Notes under the pieces: model-generated | What the model saw: only the letters and a program-made list of their open reading frames with translations | What the model was told of the DNA's origin: nothing | Database searches by the model: none | Translations under genes and position numbers: made by a program | Shown: positions 16,271 to 26,700 of the stretch, piece by piece | Layout of the letters: every line of letters begins with the position of its first letter | Numbering within the stretch: position 1 is the first letter of the stretch | NCBI GenBank assembly: GCA_963977135.1 | Contig: CAXBNN010000002.1 | Coordinates: 62,001 to 126,000 of the forward strand | Reading direction: 5' to 3' | Source: UBA2040 sp963977135 | Lineage (GTDB): Bacteria; Bacteroidota; Bacteroidia; Flavobacteriales_D; Crocinitomicaceae | DNA: 64,000 bases

Positions 16271-19200
16271 CTAAGCTTCAGCTTCTAATCTTGCCAATTC
16301 TTCTTTTCCAGTTACAACTGCTTTTTGGAAACGACGTATTCCTGTTCCTGCTGGTATTAAGTGACCAACGATTACATTTTCTTTCAATCCTAACAAGTTG
16401 TCTTCTTTTCCGGCGATTGCTGCTTCGTTCAATACTTTCGTTGTTTCCTGGAACGATGCCGCAGAAATAAACGATTGTGTTTGAAGCGATGCACGAGTAA
16501 TTCCTTGCAACAATGGTGTTGATGTTGCTGGAACTGCGTCTCTTGCTTCAACAGCTGTGCTATCAGTACGTCTCAATTGTGAATTCTCATCACGTAAACG
16601 TCTTGCAGAGATAATTTGACCATTTTTCAATGATGTAGAATCACCTTTTTCAACAACTACTTTCATTCCGTAGATCGCGTCATTCTCTTCCATGATATCT
16701 GCTTTGTGAACAGATTGTCCTTCCAAGAAACGAGTATCTCCAGCATCGATAATCTCTGCTTTCAACATCATTTGACGAACGATAACTTCAAAGTGTTTAT
16801 CGTTAATTTTCACCCCTTGTAAACGGTATACCTCTTGAATTTCGTTAACAATGTACTCTTGTACAGCTGTTGGTCCTTCAATGTTCAATATATCGTTTGG
16901 TGTAACAGCTCCGTCAGACAAAGCACTACCAGCACGAACGAAATCGTTCTCTTGTACCAAGATGTGTTTCGAAAGTGCAACTAAGTATTTACGTACTTCA
17001 CCTGTTTTCGTAGTGATGATAATTTCACGGTTACCTCTTTTTATTTTTCCGTATTCTGCAATACCGTCAATCTCAGAAATAACAGCTGGATTAGAAGGAT
17101 TTCTCGCCTCGAATAACTCAGTTACACGTGGAAGACCCCCTGTAATATCCCCAGTTTTTCCTGCAACACGTGGAATTTTAACCAAAATTTCACCTGCAAC
17201 AATCTTATCTCCTTCACCTACCGAGATGTGTGCATCTACTGGTAAACTGAATTCTCTTAATACTTCACCAGATTTAATATCAACAACGTGAATTGCTGGA
17301 TTTTTCTTTTTATCTCTAGATTCAGTAATTACTTTTTCTGTAAATCCTGTTTGCTCATCGACTTCTTCACGGAAAGTAACACCTTCAATAATACTATCAA
17401 AGACAACTTTTCCAGGAACATCAGAAACGATTACGGCATTGTATGGATCCCATTTACAAATCACATCGCCTTTTTTCACTTTCTTAACGTCACCGATAAC
17501 CATTTCAGAACCGTAAGGAATATTTGCTGTTTGAATAATGATTCCTGATTTTTCATCAGTTACTTTCATTTCAGCAGAACGTCCAATTACAACAACTTTC
17601 ATTGTTCCGTCAGCGTTTTTCTTCTCAACTGTTCTCAATTCTTCAATTTCGAACTTACCGTTAGCTTTCGCTTTCAAGTCAGAGATATCAGTTGTGTTCG
17701 ATGCAGTACCCCCAACGTGGAAGGTTCTCAACGTCAACTGTGTTCCTGGTTCACCAATAGACTGAGCAGCAACAACACCAACAGCATCTCCTAATTGAGC
17801 ATCGCGGTGAGTTGCAAGGTTGCGTCCATAACATTTAGAACAAACACCTCGTCTCATTTCACAAGTCAAGACAGAACGGATTTCAACTTCGTCGATATCT
17901 GCTTTTTCTATCTCTTCAGCAACATCTTCGCTGATAATCTCACCTGCTTCAACTAAAAGTACTTCAGTTTCTGGGTGGAAAATATCATGTACAGAAGTTC
18001 TTCCTAAAATACGATCGTATAATGGTTCAACGATATCATCATTTTTCTTCAATGCAGTTGCAACCAATCCTCTCAATGTTCCACAATCTGGAACATTAAT
18101 AACAACATCCTGAGCAACATCCACCAAACGACGTGTAAGGTAACCTGCATCGGCAGTTTTTAAGGCAGTATCGGCCAAACCTTTACGTGCACCGTGGGTA
18201 GAGATAAAGTACTCCAAAATCGATAGACCTTCTTTAAAGTTCGAAAGAATTGGATTTTCAATAATCTCTTGTGATGACGCACCAGATTTTTGTGGTTTCG
18301 CCATCAATCCACGCATTCCAGATAACTGACGAATTTGCTCTTTAGATCCACGGGCTCCAGAATCGTACATCATGTAGATACTGTTGAAACCTTGTTTATC
18401 TTCTTGCAATTGAGTCATCAAAGTTGCTGTCAAACGTGAGTTTGTATGCGTCCAGATATCAATAATTTGGTTGTAACGTTCGTTGTTAGTAATAAGACCC
18501 ATGTTGTAGTTGTCCATTACCTCTTTTACGTCCGTTTCAGCTTTATCAACTAATTCGATTTTTTGTTTTGGAATGATAATATCATCCAAGTTGAAAGACA
18601 ATCCACCTTTGAAGGCCATGTCGTAACCCAATTCCTTGATATCATCCAAGAACTGTGCTGTGCGAGATGTTCCACAAATTTTCAAGACTTTACCGATAAT
18701 ATCTCTTAACGCCTTTTTCGTTAAGACGTCATTGATAAATCCAACTTGACGTGGAACATTTGCGTTAAACAAGACACGTCCACAAGTTGTTTCTTTCATT
18801 ATTAAAACAGATTCACCTTTTTCATTCAAGTCATATAACTTAACTTTAATGTGTGCGTGCAAATCCAATTTCTTCTCGTTGTAGGCAATAATAACCTCTT
18901 CTGGAGAATAGAAAATTCCGTTTTCACCTTTTACGATATCCTCACCTTTGGTAACTTTTCCTTTGGTAATGTAATACAATCCCAAAACCATATCCTGAGA
19001 CGGTACAGCAATTGGAGCTCCATTTGCCGGGTTCAAGATATTGTGAGATGCCAACATTAACAATTGAGCTTCCAAGATTGCAGCGTTACCTAATGGTAAG
19101 TGAACCGCCATTTGGTCACCATCGAAATCGGCGTTGAAGGCTGTTGTTACCAACGGGTGCAAACGAATTGCTTTTCCTTCAATTAATTTTGGTTGGAAAG

Positions 19201-20560
19201 ACTGAATACCCAAACGGTGCAAAGTTGGTGCACGATTTAAAAGTACTGGATGTCCTTTCAATATGTTTTCAAGAATATCCCAAACTACTGGTTCTTTTCT
19301 ATCAACAATTTTCTTTGCAGATTTTACTGTTTTTACAATTCCACGCTCAATCATCTTACGAATGATAAACGGTTTGTAAAGTTCAGCAGCCATATCTTTT
19401 GGCAATCCACATTCGTGTAATTTCAAATCTGGTCCAACAACAATTACGGAACGAGCAGAATAATCAACACGTTTCCCCAATAAGTTTTGACGGAATCGAC
19501 CTTGTTTACCTTTCAAAGAATCAGAAAGAGATTTCAATGGACGATTAGATTCAGTTTTTACAGCTGATGCTTTTCTTGAGTTATCAAACAATGAATCAAC
19601 AGATTCTTGCAACATACGTTTCTCATTACGCAAAATTACTTCTGGCGCTTTGATCTCGATCAATCTTTTCAAACGATTGTTACGGATAATAACACGTCTG
19701 TACAAGTCATTCAAATCTGAAGTTGCGAATCGACCCCCATCCAATGGAACTAAAGGACGTAATTCTGGTGGAATAACTGGAACAACTTTAACGATCATCC
19801 ATTCTGGTCTGTTCTCAATACGGTCTTTAGACTCACGCATTGCTTCAACAACCTGCAAACGTTTCAATGCTTCGTTCTTTCTTTGAACAGAAGTTTCAGT
19901 GTTTGCTTGGTGACGCAAATTGAATGATGTTTCATCCAAATCCATTGTGTGCAACAAATCATAGATTGCCTCGGCACCCATTTTTGCTTGGAACTTGTTT
20001 GGATCTGTATCTTCTAAGTATTGGTTTTCTTTTGGAAGTGTTTCCAAAATATCCAAATACTCTTCCTCTGTTAAGAAGTCAAGTCGAGTTAACTCAGAAC
20101 CGTCAGCATTAACTGCAATACCAGCTTGAATTACGACATAACGTTCGTAATAGATAATTTGATCTAATTTTTTAGTTGGTAATCCCAACAAGTAACCGAT
20201 TTTATTCGGCAAAGAACGGAAGTACCAGATGTGTGCAACAGGAACCACTAATGAAATGTGCCCCATACGCTCACGACGTACTTTTTTCTCTGTTACTTCT
20301 ACGCCACAACGGTCACAAACGATTCCTTTGTATCGGATTCTTTTGTATTTTCCACAGTGACATTCGTAATCCTTAACCGGTCCGAAGATACGCTCACAAA
20401 ATAAACCATCTCTTTCTGGTTTATACGTTCGGTAGTTTATCGTTTCCGGTTTTAAAACCTCACCGCTAGAGTTCTCCAAAATCATTTCTGGAGAAGCCAA
20501 TGAGATTGTTATCTTATTGAAACTACTTTGTTTACTTGGTATTTCTTTTCTGTAAGCCAT
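16271..20560 (-). CDS. rpoC: DNA-directed RNA polymerase subunit beta'
   Basis: Largest catalytic subunit of RNA polymerase, 1429 residues, the size usual for this phylum. The N-terminal zinc site is CHCGKYKRIRYKGIVCDRCG. The active-site Mg2+ aspartates lie in NADFDGDQMAVH. The second zinc motif is CEMRRGVCSKCYGRN. The bridge/trigger region includes VVAAQSIGEPGTQLTLRTFH, and the C-terminus is intact. It follows rpoB by 34 bases and ends the operon at an intrinsic terminator. Confidence 0.98.
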   Translation of the reverse strand: MAYRKEIPSKQSSFNKITISLASPEMILENSSGEVLKPETINYRTYKPERDGLFCERIFGPVKDYECHCGKYKRIRYKGIVCDRCGVEVTEKKVRRERMGHISLVVPVAHIWYFRSLPNKIGYLLGLPTKKLDQIIYYERYVVIQAGIAVNADGSELTRLDFLTEEEYLDILETLPKENQYLEDTDPNKFQAKMGAEAIYDLLHTMDLDETSFNLRHQANTETSVQRKNEALKRLQVVEAMRESKDRIENRPEWMIVKVVPVIPPELRPLVPLDGGRFATSDLNDLYRRVIIRNNRLKRLIEIKAPEVILRNEKRMLQESVDSLFDNSRKASAVKTESNRPLKSLSDSLKGKQGRFRQNLLGKRVDYSARSVIVVGPDLKLHECGLPKDMAAELYKPFIIRKMIERGIVKTVKSAKKIVDRKEPVVWDILENILKGHPVLLNRAPTLHRLGIQSFQPKLIEGKAIRLHPLVTTAFNADFDGDQMAVHLPLGNAAILEAQLLMLASHNILNPANGAPIAVPSQDMVLGLYYITKGKVTKGEDIVKGENGIFYSPEEVIIAYNEKKLDLHAHIKVKLYDLNEKGESVLIMKETTCGRVLFNANVPRQVGFINDVLTKKALRDIIGKVLKICGTSRTAQFLDDIKELGYDMAFKGGLSFNLDDIIIPKQKIELVDKAETDVKEVMDNYNMGLITNNERYNQIIDIWTHTNSRLTATLMTQLQEDKQGFNSIYMMYDSGARGSKEQIRQLSGMRGLMAKPQKSGASSQEIIENPILSNFKEGLSILEYFISTHGARKGLADTALKTADAGYLTRRLVDVAQDVVINVPDCGTLRGLVATALKKNDDIVEPLYDRILGRTSVHDIFHPETEVLLVEAGEIISEDVAEEIEKADIDEVEIRSVLTCEMRRGVCSKCYGRNLATHRDAQLGDAVGVVAAQSIGEPGTQLTLRTFHVGGTASNTTDISDLKAKANGKFEIEELRTVEKKNADGTMKVVVIGRSAEMKVTDEKSGIIIQTANIPYGSEMVIGDVKKVKKGDVICKWDPYNAVIVSDVPGKVVFDSIIEGVTFREEVDEQTGFTEKVITESRDKKKNPAIHVVDIKSGEVLREFSLPVDAHISVGEGDKIVAGEILVKIPRVAGKTGDITGGLPRVTELFEARNPSNPAVISEIDGIAEYGKIKRGNREIIITTKTGEVRKYLVALSKHILVQENDFVRAGSALSDGAVTPNDILNIEGPTAVQEYIVNEIQEVYRLQGVKINDKHFEVIVRQMMLKAEIIDAGDTRFLEGQSVHKADIMEENDAIYGMKVVVEKGDSTSLKNGQIISARRLRDENSQLRRTDSTAVEARDAVPATSTPLLQGITRASLQTQSFISAASFQETTKVLNEAAIAGKEDNLLGLKENVIVGHLIPAGTGIRRFQKAVVTGKEELARLEAEA

Positions 20561-20594
20561 TTTCTTGCTTTTCTAAAAATTCAACAACTTGCGT

Positions 20595-23500
20595 TTAATC
20601 CAATGAAATGTTCAAACATAAACCTCTCAATTCATGTAACAATACATTGAAGGATTCTGGAATTCCTGGTTCAGGAATGTTGTCTCCTTTAACGATTGCC
20701 TCGTACGCTTTCGCACGACCATTCACGTCATCCGATTTCACGGTTAAGATTTCTTGTAGGATATTGGCAGCACCAAATGCTTCCAATGCCCAAACCTCCA
20801 TCTCACCAAAACGCTGACCACCAAATTGTGCTTTACCACCTAATGGTTGTTGCGTAATCAATGAGTATGGTCCGATAGAACGAGCATGCATTTTGTCATC
20901 AACCATGTGAGATAATTTCAACATGTAGATAACTCCAACAGTTGCCGTTTGGTGGAAACGTTCTCCAGTTCCTCCATCGTACAAGTAAGTTTTACCTGAA
21001 GTTGGAACGCCTGCTTTCGCTGTCCATTCATCAATTTCTGATGGATGTGCTCCGTCGAAAATTGGTGTAGCGAACTTGATGCCTAATTTTTCACCTGCCC
21101 ATCCAAGAACAGTTTCATAAATCTGACCTAAGTTCATACGAGAAGGTACCCCAAGTGGATTCAATACGATATCTACCGGTGTTCCGTCTTCTAAGAAAGG
21201 CATATCTTCAGCACGAACAATGTTTGCAACAATACCTTTGTTACCGTGACGTCCTGCCATTTTATCCCCAACTTTCAATTTACGTTTCTTAGCAACATAC
21301 ACTTTCGCCATCTTGATGATACCTGCTGGTAACTCATCTCCAACTGAAATGTGGAATTTCTTACGTTTGTAAGCTCCAAGCATATCATTTGCTTTGATGT
21401 TGAAATTATGAATTACACGTCCAATTAATGCGTTCAATCCAGTATCGCTCGTCCAATTTGTTGGATTTACAATGCTGTAATCAATTGCCATTAAGTTTTT
21501 AGACGCGAATTTTGTTCCTTTCTTAATGATTTCTTCTTTGAAATTATTGAAAACTCCAGCTGATTTAGTATCACCAACAATGGCAATTAATTTCTCAGAT
21601 AAAACTTCTTTTAATTTCGCGAAATCTTTTTCGTAATCCGTATCCAACGACTCCAAAACTGGTTTGTCGTGTGCTTTAGATTTTCTGTCTTTAATTGCTC
21701 TAGAGAATAATTTTTTCTCAACAACAACACCTCTCAAAGATGGACCAGCTTTCAAAGAAGCATCTTTCACATCACCTGCTTTGTCACCAAAGATTGCACG
21801 TAAAAGTTTTTCTTCTGGAGATGGATCTGTTTCTCCTTTAGGAGTAATTTTTCCAATTAAGATGTCTCCTTCTTTGATTTCAGCACCAACACGAATTAAT
21901 CCATGCTCGTCCAAATCTTTCGTAGCTTCTTCTGAAACGTTAGGAATATCAGAAGTTAATTCTTCCATTCCTCGTTTTGTTTCACGAACGTCTAATGAGT
22001 ACTCATCGATGTGAATCGAAGTAAATATGTCATCTCTAACAACGCGCTCAGAAATTACAATCGCATCCTCAAAGTTGTAACCTTTCCATGGCATGAAGGC
22101 CACTTTCAAGTTTTGACCTAAAGCCAATTCACCACTTTCAGTTGCATAACCTTCACAAAGTACTTGTCCTTTTTCAACAGCGTCACCTTTCTGAACGATA
22201 GGTTTCAAGTTGATACAAGTTCCTTGGTTGGTCTTAGCGAACTTCGTTAATGTATAATGTGTTAATTCCGTATCGAAACTAACCAATTTATCTTCTTTTG
22301 ACCAATCGTAACGGATTACAATTTCATTCGCGTCAACGTATTCAACAACACCAGCTCCCTCAGCGTTAATCAATACACGTGAATCTCTTGCAACCAATCT
22401 TTCGATTCCTGTTCCCACAATCGGAGAATGTGGTTTCAATAATGGAACAGCTTGACGCTGCATGTTAGATCCCATCAAGGCACGGTTGGCATCATCATGC
22501 TCCAAGAAAGGAATAGAAGATGCAGCAATCGATGCAATTTGATTGGCTCCAACGTCCATCAATGTCAATTCTTTTGGTTGAACCACTGGGAAGTCACCTC
22601 CGGAACGTGCTTTAACCACTTCCGTCAAGAATTTTCCTTTTTCATCAACCTTCGCATTCGCTTGGGCAATTACTTGAGAATTCTCTTCTTCAGCTGTTCT
22701 ATATAATGGTTCTTTATCAAAGGCAACTTTACCATTTTCAACTAAACGGTAAGGAGTTTCGATAAATCCAAGTTTATTCACTTTTGCAAAAACACATAAA
22801 GATGAAATCAAACCAATGTTTGGTCCCTCTGGTGTTTCAATCGTACAAAGACGACCGTAGTGTGTGTAGTGAACATCACGCACCTCAAACCCTGCTCTTT
22901 CTCTAGAAAGTCCACCAGGCCCTAGTGCTGACAAACGACGCTTGTGAGTTACCTCTGAAAGCGGATTCGTTTGATCCATGAATTGAGACAACTGATTCGT
23001 TCCAAAGAATGAATTGATTACGGAAGACAAAGTTTTCGCGTTGATCAAATCGATAGGAGTAAATACTTCGTTGTCACGAACGTTCATACGCTCACGGATA
23101 GTTCTTGCCATACGAGCAAGTCCAACTCCAAACTGAGAATACAATTGTTCACCAACTGTTCTTACACGTCTGTTTGACAAGTGATCAATATCATCAACAT
23201 CTGCTTTTGAGTTAATCAACTCAATAAGATATTTAATGATCATGATCATGTCATTCTTCGTCAATACTCTCGACGTTTCAGACATATCAATACCCAATTT
23301 TTTATTCATTCGGAAACGACCAACCTCACCTAAATCGTAACGTGTATCAGAGAAGAATAATTTCTCAAATACATTTTTCGCTGTTTCATAATCTGGCGGC
23401 TCAGCATTTCTTAATTGTCTATAGATATGTTCTACCGCTTCTTTTTCAGAATTGGAAGTATCTTTTTGCAATGTGTTGTAGATGATTGTAAAGTCAGCGC

Positions 23501-24407
23501 TATTTACATCCTCTTTGTGCAAGATGATATTTTTAACCCCTGAATCTATAATCAAGTCAATGTGCTCTTCTTCGATCAATGTTTCACGATCTAAAAGAAC
23601 TTCATTTCTTTCGATAGATACAACTTCTCCAGTATCCTCATCAACGAAATCTTCAACCCATGTTTTCAAAACACGAGCAGCTAATTTACGTCCAACAGCT
23701 TTTTTCAAATTTGCTTTCGTAGCTTTCACTTCGTCAGCTAATCCAAAAATACCTAGGATATCTTTATCTGATTCGTACCCAATCGCACGGAATAAAGTTG
23801 TAACTGGTAATTTTTTCTTTCTGTCGATGTACGCATACATAACGTTATTGATATCCGTAGCGAATTCAATCCAAGAACCTTTAAATGGAATGACTCTTGC
23901 AGAATACAATTTTGTACCGTTTGCGTGACGACTTTGTCCGAAGAATACTCCAGGAGAACGGTGCAACTGAGAAACGATAACACGCTCAGCTCCGTTAACC
24001 ACGAATGATCCTTTCGGTGTCATATATGGAATTGTACCCAAATACACATCTTGCACGATGGTTTCGAAATCCTCGTGCTCAGGGTCGGTACAATACAATT
24101 TCAATTTTGCCTTCAGTGGAACACTGTAGGTCAACCCACGGTCAATACACTCCTCGATGGAGTAACGTGGTGGGTCGATGAAGTAATCCAAAAACTCCAA
24201 TACAAATTGATTTCTAGTATCAGAAATCGGGAAGTTTTCAGAAAATACTTTAAATAATCCTTCACTTTCTCTGTTGTCAGGAGTTGTTTCCAATTGGAAA
24301 AACTCTTGGAAGGATTGTAACTGAATATCCAGAAAATCTGGGTATTCAAATTGACTTTTGCTCGATGCAAAGTTTATTCTTTTCGAAGTAATACTTGATG
24401 TTGCCAA
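20595..24407 (-). CDS. rpoB: DNA-directed RNA polymerase subunit beta
   Basis: Catalytic beta subunit, 1270 residues. The rifampicin-binding cluster is intact and of wild-type form (GTNQLSQFMDQTNPLSEVTH, RRLSALGPGGLSRERAG). Other landmarks are TIETPEGPNIGLI, the switch and flap region KGETDPSPEEKLLRAIFG and KRKLKVGDKMAGRHGNKG. The C-terminal PESFNVLLHELRGL meets beta'. A strong hairpin lies between rplL and this gene, probably lowering rpoBC expression relative to the ribosomal proteins. Confidence 0.98.
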   Translation of the reverse strand: MATSSITSKRINFASSKSQFEYPDFLDIQLQSFQEFFQLETTPDNRESEGLFKVFSENFPISDTRNQFVLEFLDYFIDPPRYSIEECIDRGLTYSVPLKAKLKLYCTDPEHEDFETIVQDVYLGTIPYMTPKGSFVVNGAERVIVSQLHRSPGVFFGQSRHANGTKLYSARVIPFKGSWIEFATDINNVMYAYIDRKKKLPVTTLFRAIGYESDKDILGIFGLADEVKATKANLKKAVGRKLAARVLKTWVEDFVDEDTGEVVSIERNEVLLDRETLIEEEHIDLIIDSGVKNIILHKEDVNSADFTIIYNTLQKDTSNSEKEAVEHIYRQLRNAEPPDYETAKNVFEKLFFSDTRYDLGEVGRFRMNKKLGIDMSETSRVLTKNDMIMIIKYLIELINSKADVDDIDHLSNRRVRTVGEQLYSQFGVGLARMARTIRERMNVRDNEVFTPIDLINAKTLSSVINSFFGTNQLSQFMDQTNPLSEVTHKRRLSALGPGGLSRERAGFEVRDVHYTHYGRLCTIETPEGPNIGLISSLCVFAKVNKLGFIETPYRLVENGKVAFDKEPLYRTAEEENSQVIAQANAKVDEKGKFLTEVVKARSGGDFPVVQPKELTLMDVGANQIASIAASSIPFLEHDDANRALMGSNMQRQAVPLLKPHSPIVGTGIERLVARDSRVLINAEGAGVVEYVDANEIVIRYDWSKEDKLVSFDTELTHYTLTKFAKTNQGTCINLKPIVQKGDAVEKGQVLCEGYATESGELALGQNLKVAFMPWKGYNFEDAIVISERVVRDDIFTSIHIDEYSLDVRETKRGMEELTSDIPNVSEEATKDLDEHGLIRVGAEIKEGDILIGKITPKGETDPSPEEKLLRAIFGDKAGDVKDASLKAGPSLRGVVVEKKLFSRAIKDRKSKAHDKPVLESLDTDYEKDFAKLKEVLSEKLIAIVGDTKSAGVFNNFKEEIIKKGTKFASKNLMAIDYSIVNPTNWTSDTGLNALIGRVIHNFNIKANDMLGAYKRKKFHISVGDELPAGIIKMAKVYVAKKRKLKVGDKMAGRHGNKGIVANIVRAEDMPFLEDGTPVDIVLNPLGVPSRMNLGQIYETVLGWAGEKLGIKFATPIFDGAHPSEIDEWTAKAGVPTSGKTYLYDGGTGERFHQTATVGVIYMLKLSHMVDDKMHARSIGPYSLITQQPLGGKAQFGGQRFGEMEVWALEAFGAANILQEILTVKSDDVNGRAKAYEAIVKGDNIPEPGIPESFNVLLHELRGLCLNISLD

Positions 24408-24454
24408 GATCCAAAGATTTTGTTAAAAATGAGCTTAAAATGTACTTTAATGCT

Positions 24455-24499
24455 AAAAACAGGAATAGGCACGAGCTATTTCTAGCCGTGCCTGTTCCT
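24455..24499 (-). terminator. rplL-rpoB intergenic attenuator hairpin
   Basis: A 17-bp stem (AGGAATAGGCACG then GCTA, paired with TAGC then CGTGCCTGTTCCT) closes on a TTTC tetraloop with one mismatch and one bulged base. On the minus strand it is followed by GTTTTTAGC, a short U-run. It lies between highly expressed rplL and rpoB, where partial termination or RNA processing is known in other bacteria. Confidence 0.75.
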
Positions 24500-24515
24500 T
24501 TAAAAAGTATGGTAA

Positions 24516-24890
24516 TTACTTAACTTCTACTTCAGCTCCAGCTTCTTCTAGAGACTTTTTAAGTCCGTCAGCTTCGTCTTTTGAAACACCTTCTTTCAAA
24601 GTTGTAGGTGCTCCATCAACTAAGTCTTTAGACTCTTTCAATCCATTACCAGTTAATTCTTTTACTAACTTAACTACTGCAAGTTTGTTAGGACCACCTG
24701 CTTTCAAGATTACATCAAAAGATGTTTTCTCTTCAGCACCTAATGCCTCACCACCACCAGCTGCTACTGCAACTGCTGCAGCTGCTGCAGGTTCGATTCC
24801 GTACTCATCCTTAAGGATAGTTGCTAATTCATTAACTTCTTTTACTGTTAAGTTAACTAGCGTTTCCGCGATTTGCTTCAAATCAGCCAT
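24516..24890 (-). CDS. rplL: 50S ribosomal protein L7/L12
   Basis: Stalk protein of the large subunit that recruits translational GTPases, 124 residues. The N-terminal dimerisation domain (LKQIAETLVNLTVKEVNELA) is joined by an Ala/Gly-rich hinge to the C-terminal domain with KTSFDVILKAGGPNKLAVVK and LKEAKD-like GLKESKDLVDGAP. It follows rplJ by 43 bases and precedes the attenuator hairpin. Confidence 0.97.
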   Translation of the reverse strand: MADLKQIAETLVNLTVKEVNELATILKDEYGIEPAAAAAVAVAAGGGEALGAEEKTSFDVILKAGGPNKLAVVKLVKELTGNGLKESKDLVDGAPTTLKEGVSKDEADGLKKSLEEAGAEVEVK

Positions 24891-24933
24891 TTTATTTTAA
24901 ATTTTAATAAAGGTTCTTAAATAATAATTTTTC

Positions 24934-25455
24934 TTATGCTCGATTTTCGAGCGTTTTAAGTATTCCTGCGATTTTACCGCCAGAATTTTTCAGACCAGAA
25001 ATAACATTCTTCGCTGGAGATTGTAATAATCCAATGATTTCGCCCAACATCTCTTCTTTGCTCTTAAGTGATGCAAGAGATTCCAATTGGTTGTCACCAA
25101 CGAAAACTGCTTCATCAATATAAGCACCTTTAAGAATAGGTTTATCATTTTTCTTACGAAACTCTTTTATCAACTTCGCTGGCATATTACCTACTTCTGC
25201 GAACATGATGGACGTAGGACCAGCCAAAACTGTTCTTAGGTCACCGAAGTTTTTCCCTTCTACTTGATCCATTGCTTTTGCAAGCAAGGTGTTTTTTACA
25301 ACACGCATACGGATTTTAGAATTGAAACATCTTCTTCTCAATTGATTCACAACTTCAACGGTTAATTCACCCGTATCAGCTAGATAAAACACATTTGAAT
25401 CTGACAATTCTGCCGCTAACTCACTAATATACTTCGCTTTTTCTTCTTGATTCAT
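24934..25455 (-). CDS. rplJ: 50S ribosomal protein L10
   Basis: Base of the L7/L12 stalk, 173 residues. It has the typical N-terminal rRNA-binding domain (NVFYLADTGELTVEVVNQLR, KIRMRVVKNTLLAKAMD) and a C-terminal helical tail that binds L12 dimers. It sits between rplA and rplL, 11 bases after rplA. Confidence 0.96.
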   Translation of the reverse strand: MNQEEKAKYISELAAELSDSNVFYLADTGELTVEVVNQLRRRCFNSKIRMRVVKNTLLAKAMDQVEGKNFGDLRTVLAGPTSIMFAEVGNMPAKLIKEFRKKNDKPILKGAYIDEAVFVGDNQLESLASLKSKEEMLGEIIGLLQSPAKNVISGLKNSGGKIAGILKTLENRA

Positions 25456-25466
25456 ATTACTGAGTT

Positions 25467-26159
25467 TTAAGCTAATAATGATTTAGCATCGATTTGAATA
25501 CTAGGACTCATTGTGGAACTAATATATATGCTACGCATGTATGTTCCTTTTGCAGAAGATGGTTTCAATTTAATTAAAGATTGAATCAATTCATTTGCAT
25601 TCTCACGGATTTTGTCGTCAGTGAAACTCACTTTCGCAACACCAGAGTGAACGATTCCGAATTTATCAACTTTAAAGTCAATTTTACCAGCTTTTACTTC
25701 TTCAACGGCCTTACCGACTTCCATAGTTACTGTTCCTGTTTTTGGGTTAGGCATTAAACCTCTTGGTCCTAAAACACGACCTAGAGCTCCAACTTTACCC
25801 ATACATGCAGGTGTTGTAACGATGACATCAATATCAGTCCATCCTCCTTTGATTTTTTCGATGTAATCGTCCAAACCAACGAAATCAGCACCAGCAGCTT
25901 TTGCTTCTTCCTCCTTGTCTGGAGTACACAATACCAAAACGCGAACGTCTTTACCAGTACCGTGAGGCAATGCAACTGTTCCTCTCACCATTTGATTTGC
26001 TTTACGAGGGTCTACACCCAAACGAACACAAATATCAACGGAAGCATCAAATTTAGTTGTGGAAATTTCCTTCACCAAACTACATGCCTCAGCCAATGTA
26101 TAAACTCTGTCAAGATCAATCTTGGACAAAGCTTCCTTTCTTTTTTTAGAAATTCTCAT
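25467..26159 (-). CDS. rplA: 50S ribosomal protein L1
   Basis: L1 stalk protein of the large subunit, 230 residues. The start MRISKKRKEALSKIDLDRVY is typical. Conserved elements are ASVDICVRLGVDPRKANQMV, VRGTVALPHGTGK, GPRGLMPNPKTGTV and KVDKFGIVHSGVAKVSF. The open frame extends 52 codons upstream inside rplK, but ATG at 26159 gives the standard protein and lies 11 bases after the rplK stop. L1 commonly represses its own mRNA, but no clear mimic site was identified here. Confidence 0.96.
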   Translation of the reverse strand: MRISKKRKEALSKIDLDRVYTLAEACSLVKEISTTKFDASVDICVRLGVDPRKANQMVRGTVALPHGTGKDVRVLVLCTPDKEEEAKAAGADFVGLDDYIEKIKGGWTDIDVIVTTPACMGKVGALGRVLGPRGLMPNPKTGTVTMEVGKAVEEVKAGKIDFKVDKFGIVHSGVAKVSFTDDKIRENANELIQSLIKLKPSSAKGTYMRSIYISSTMSPSIQIDAKSLLA

Positions 26160-26170
26160 TGTTTCAACTA

Positions 26171-26617
26171 TTATTTGGTTACAGGTGCTGTTCCACCTTT
26201 TACTGTTATCCCCATACTTCTTGCTGTTCCTGCAACCATTTTCATAGCTGAGTCTACAACGAAGCAATTCATATCCGGCATTTTGTCTTCTGCGATCGTA
26301 CGAATTTGATCCCAAGAAATATTACCAACTTTCGCCCGGTTAGGCTCTGCTGATCCTTTCTTGATCTTCGTTTGCTCGAGAATTTGTACTGCTGCCGGTG
26401 GAGTTTTTAATACAAAATCAAAAGATTTATCACCATAAACCGTGATAACTACTGGTGTAACCTTTCCCATTTTGTCTTGCGTACGAGCGTTAAACTGTTT
26501 GCAAAACTCCATGATGTTCACACCTTTCGCACCCAAAGCGGGTCCTACTGGTGGAGCTGGATTGGCAGCACCTCCTTTGATCTGTAATTTGATCAATCCT
26601 GCTACTTCTTTAGCCAT
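26171..26617 (-). CDS. rplK: 50S ribosomal protein L11
   Basis: GTPase-centre ribosomal protein, 148 residues. The N-terminus reads AKEVAGLIKLQIKGGAANPA and then PPVGPALGAKGVNIMEF. The 23S-binding C-terminal half contains KTPPAAVQILEQTKIKKGSAEP and ends GTARSMGITVKGG. It follows nusG after an 83-base gap that could hold a regulatory leader. Confidence 0.97.
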   Translation of the reverse strand: MAKEVAGLIKLQIKGGAANPAPPVGPALGAKGVNIMEFCKQFNARTQDKMGKVTPVVITVYGDKSFDFVLKTPPAAVQILEQTKIKKGSAEPNRAKVGNISWDQIRTIAEDKMPDMNCFVVDSAMKMVAGTARSMGITVKGGTAPVTK

Positions 26618-26700
26618 TTATTTATAATTTGTGTAGTCAAACATGAGTACTTGCGGGAAGCTTTAAGCACTTTTCTCACTCCTACGGTTAATATACAATC

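Noticed and set aside
16851..17765. Several plus-strand frames within rpoC, and similar ones in rpoB
   Set aside because: They are antisense shadows of highly conserved polymerase genes with no independent start signals.
26618..26700. Possible ribosomal-protein leader in the nusG-rplK spacer
   Set aside because: Only a 7-bp stem with one wobble pair can be drawn (AGTGCTT against AAGTACT on the minus strand), too weak to call an L1 or L11 autoregulatory site.
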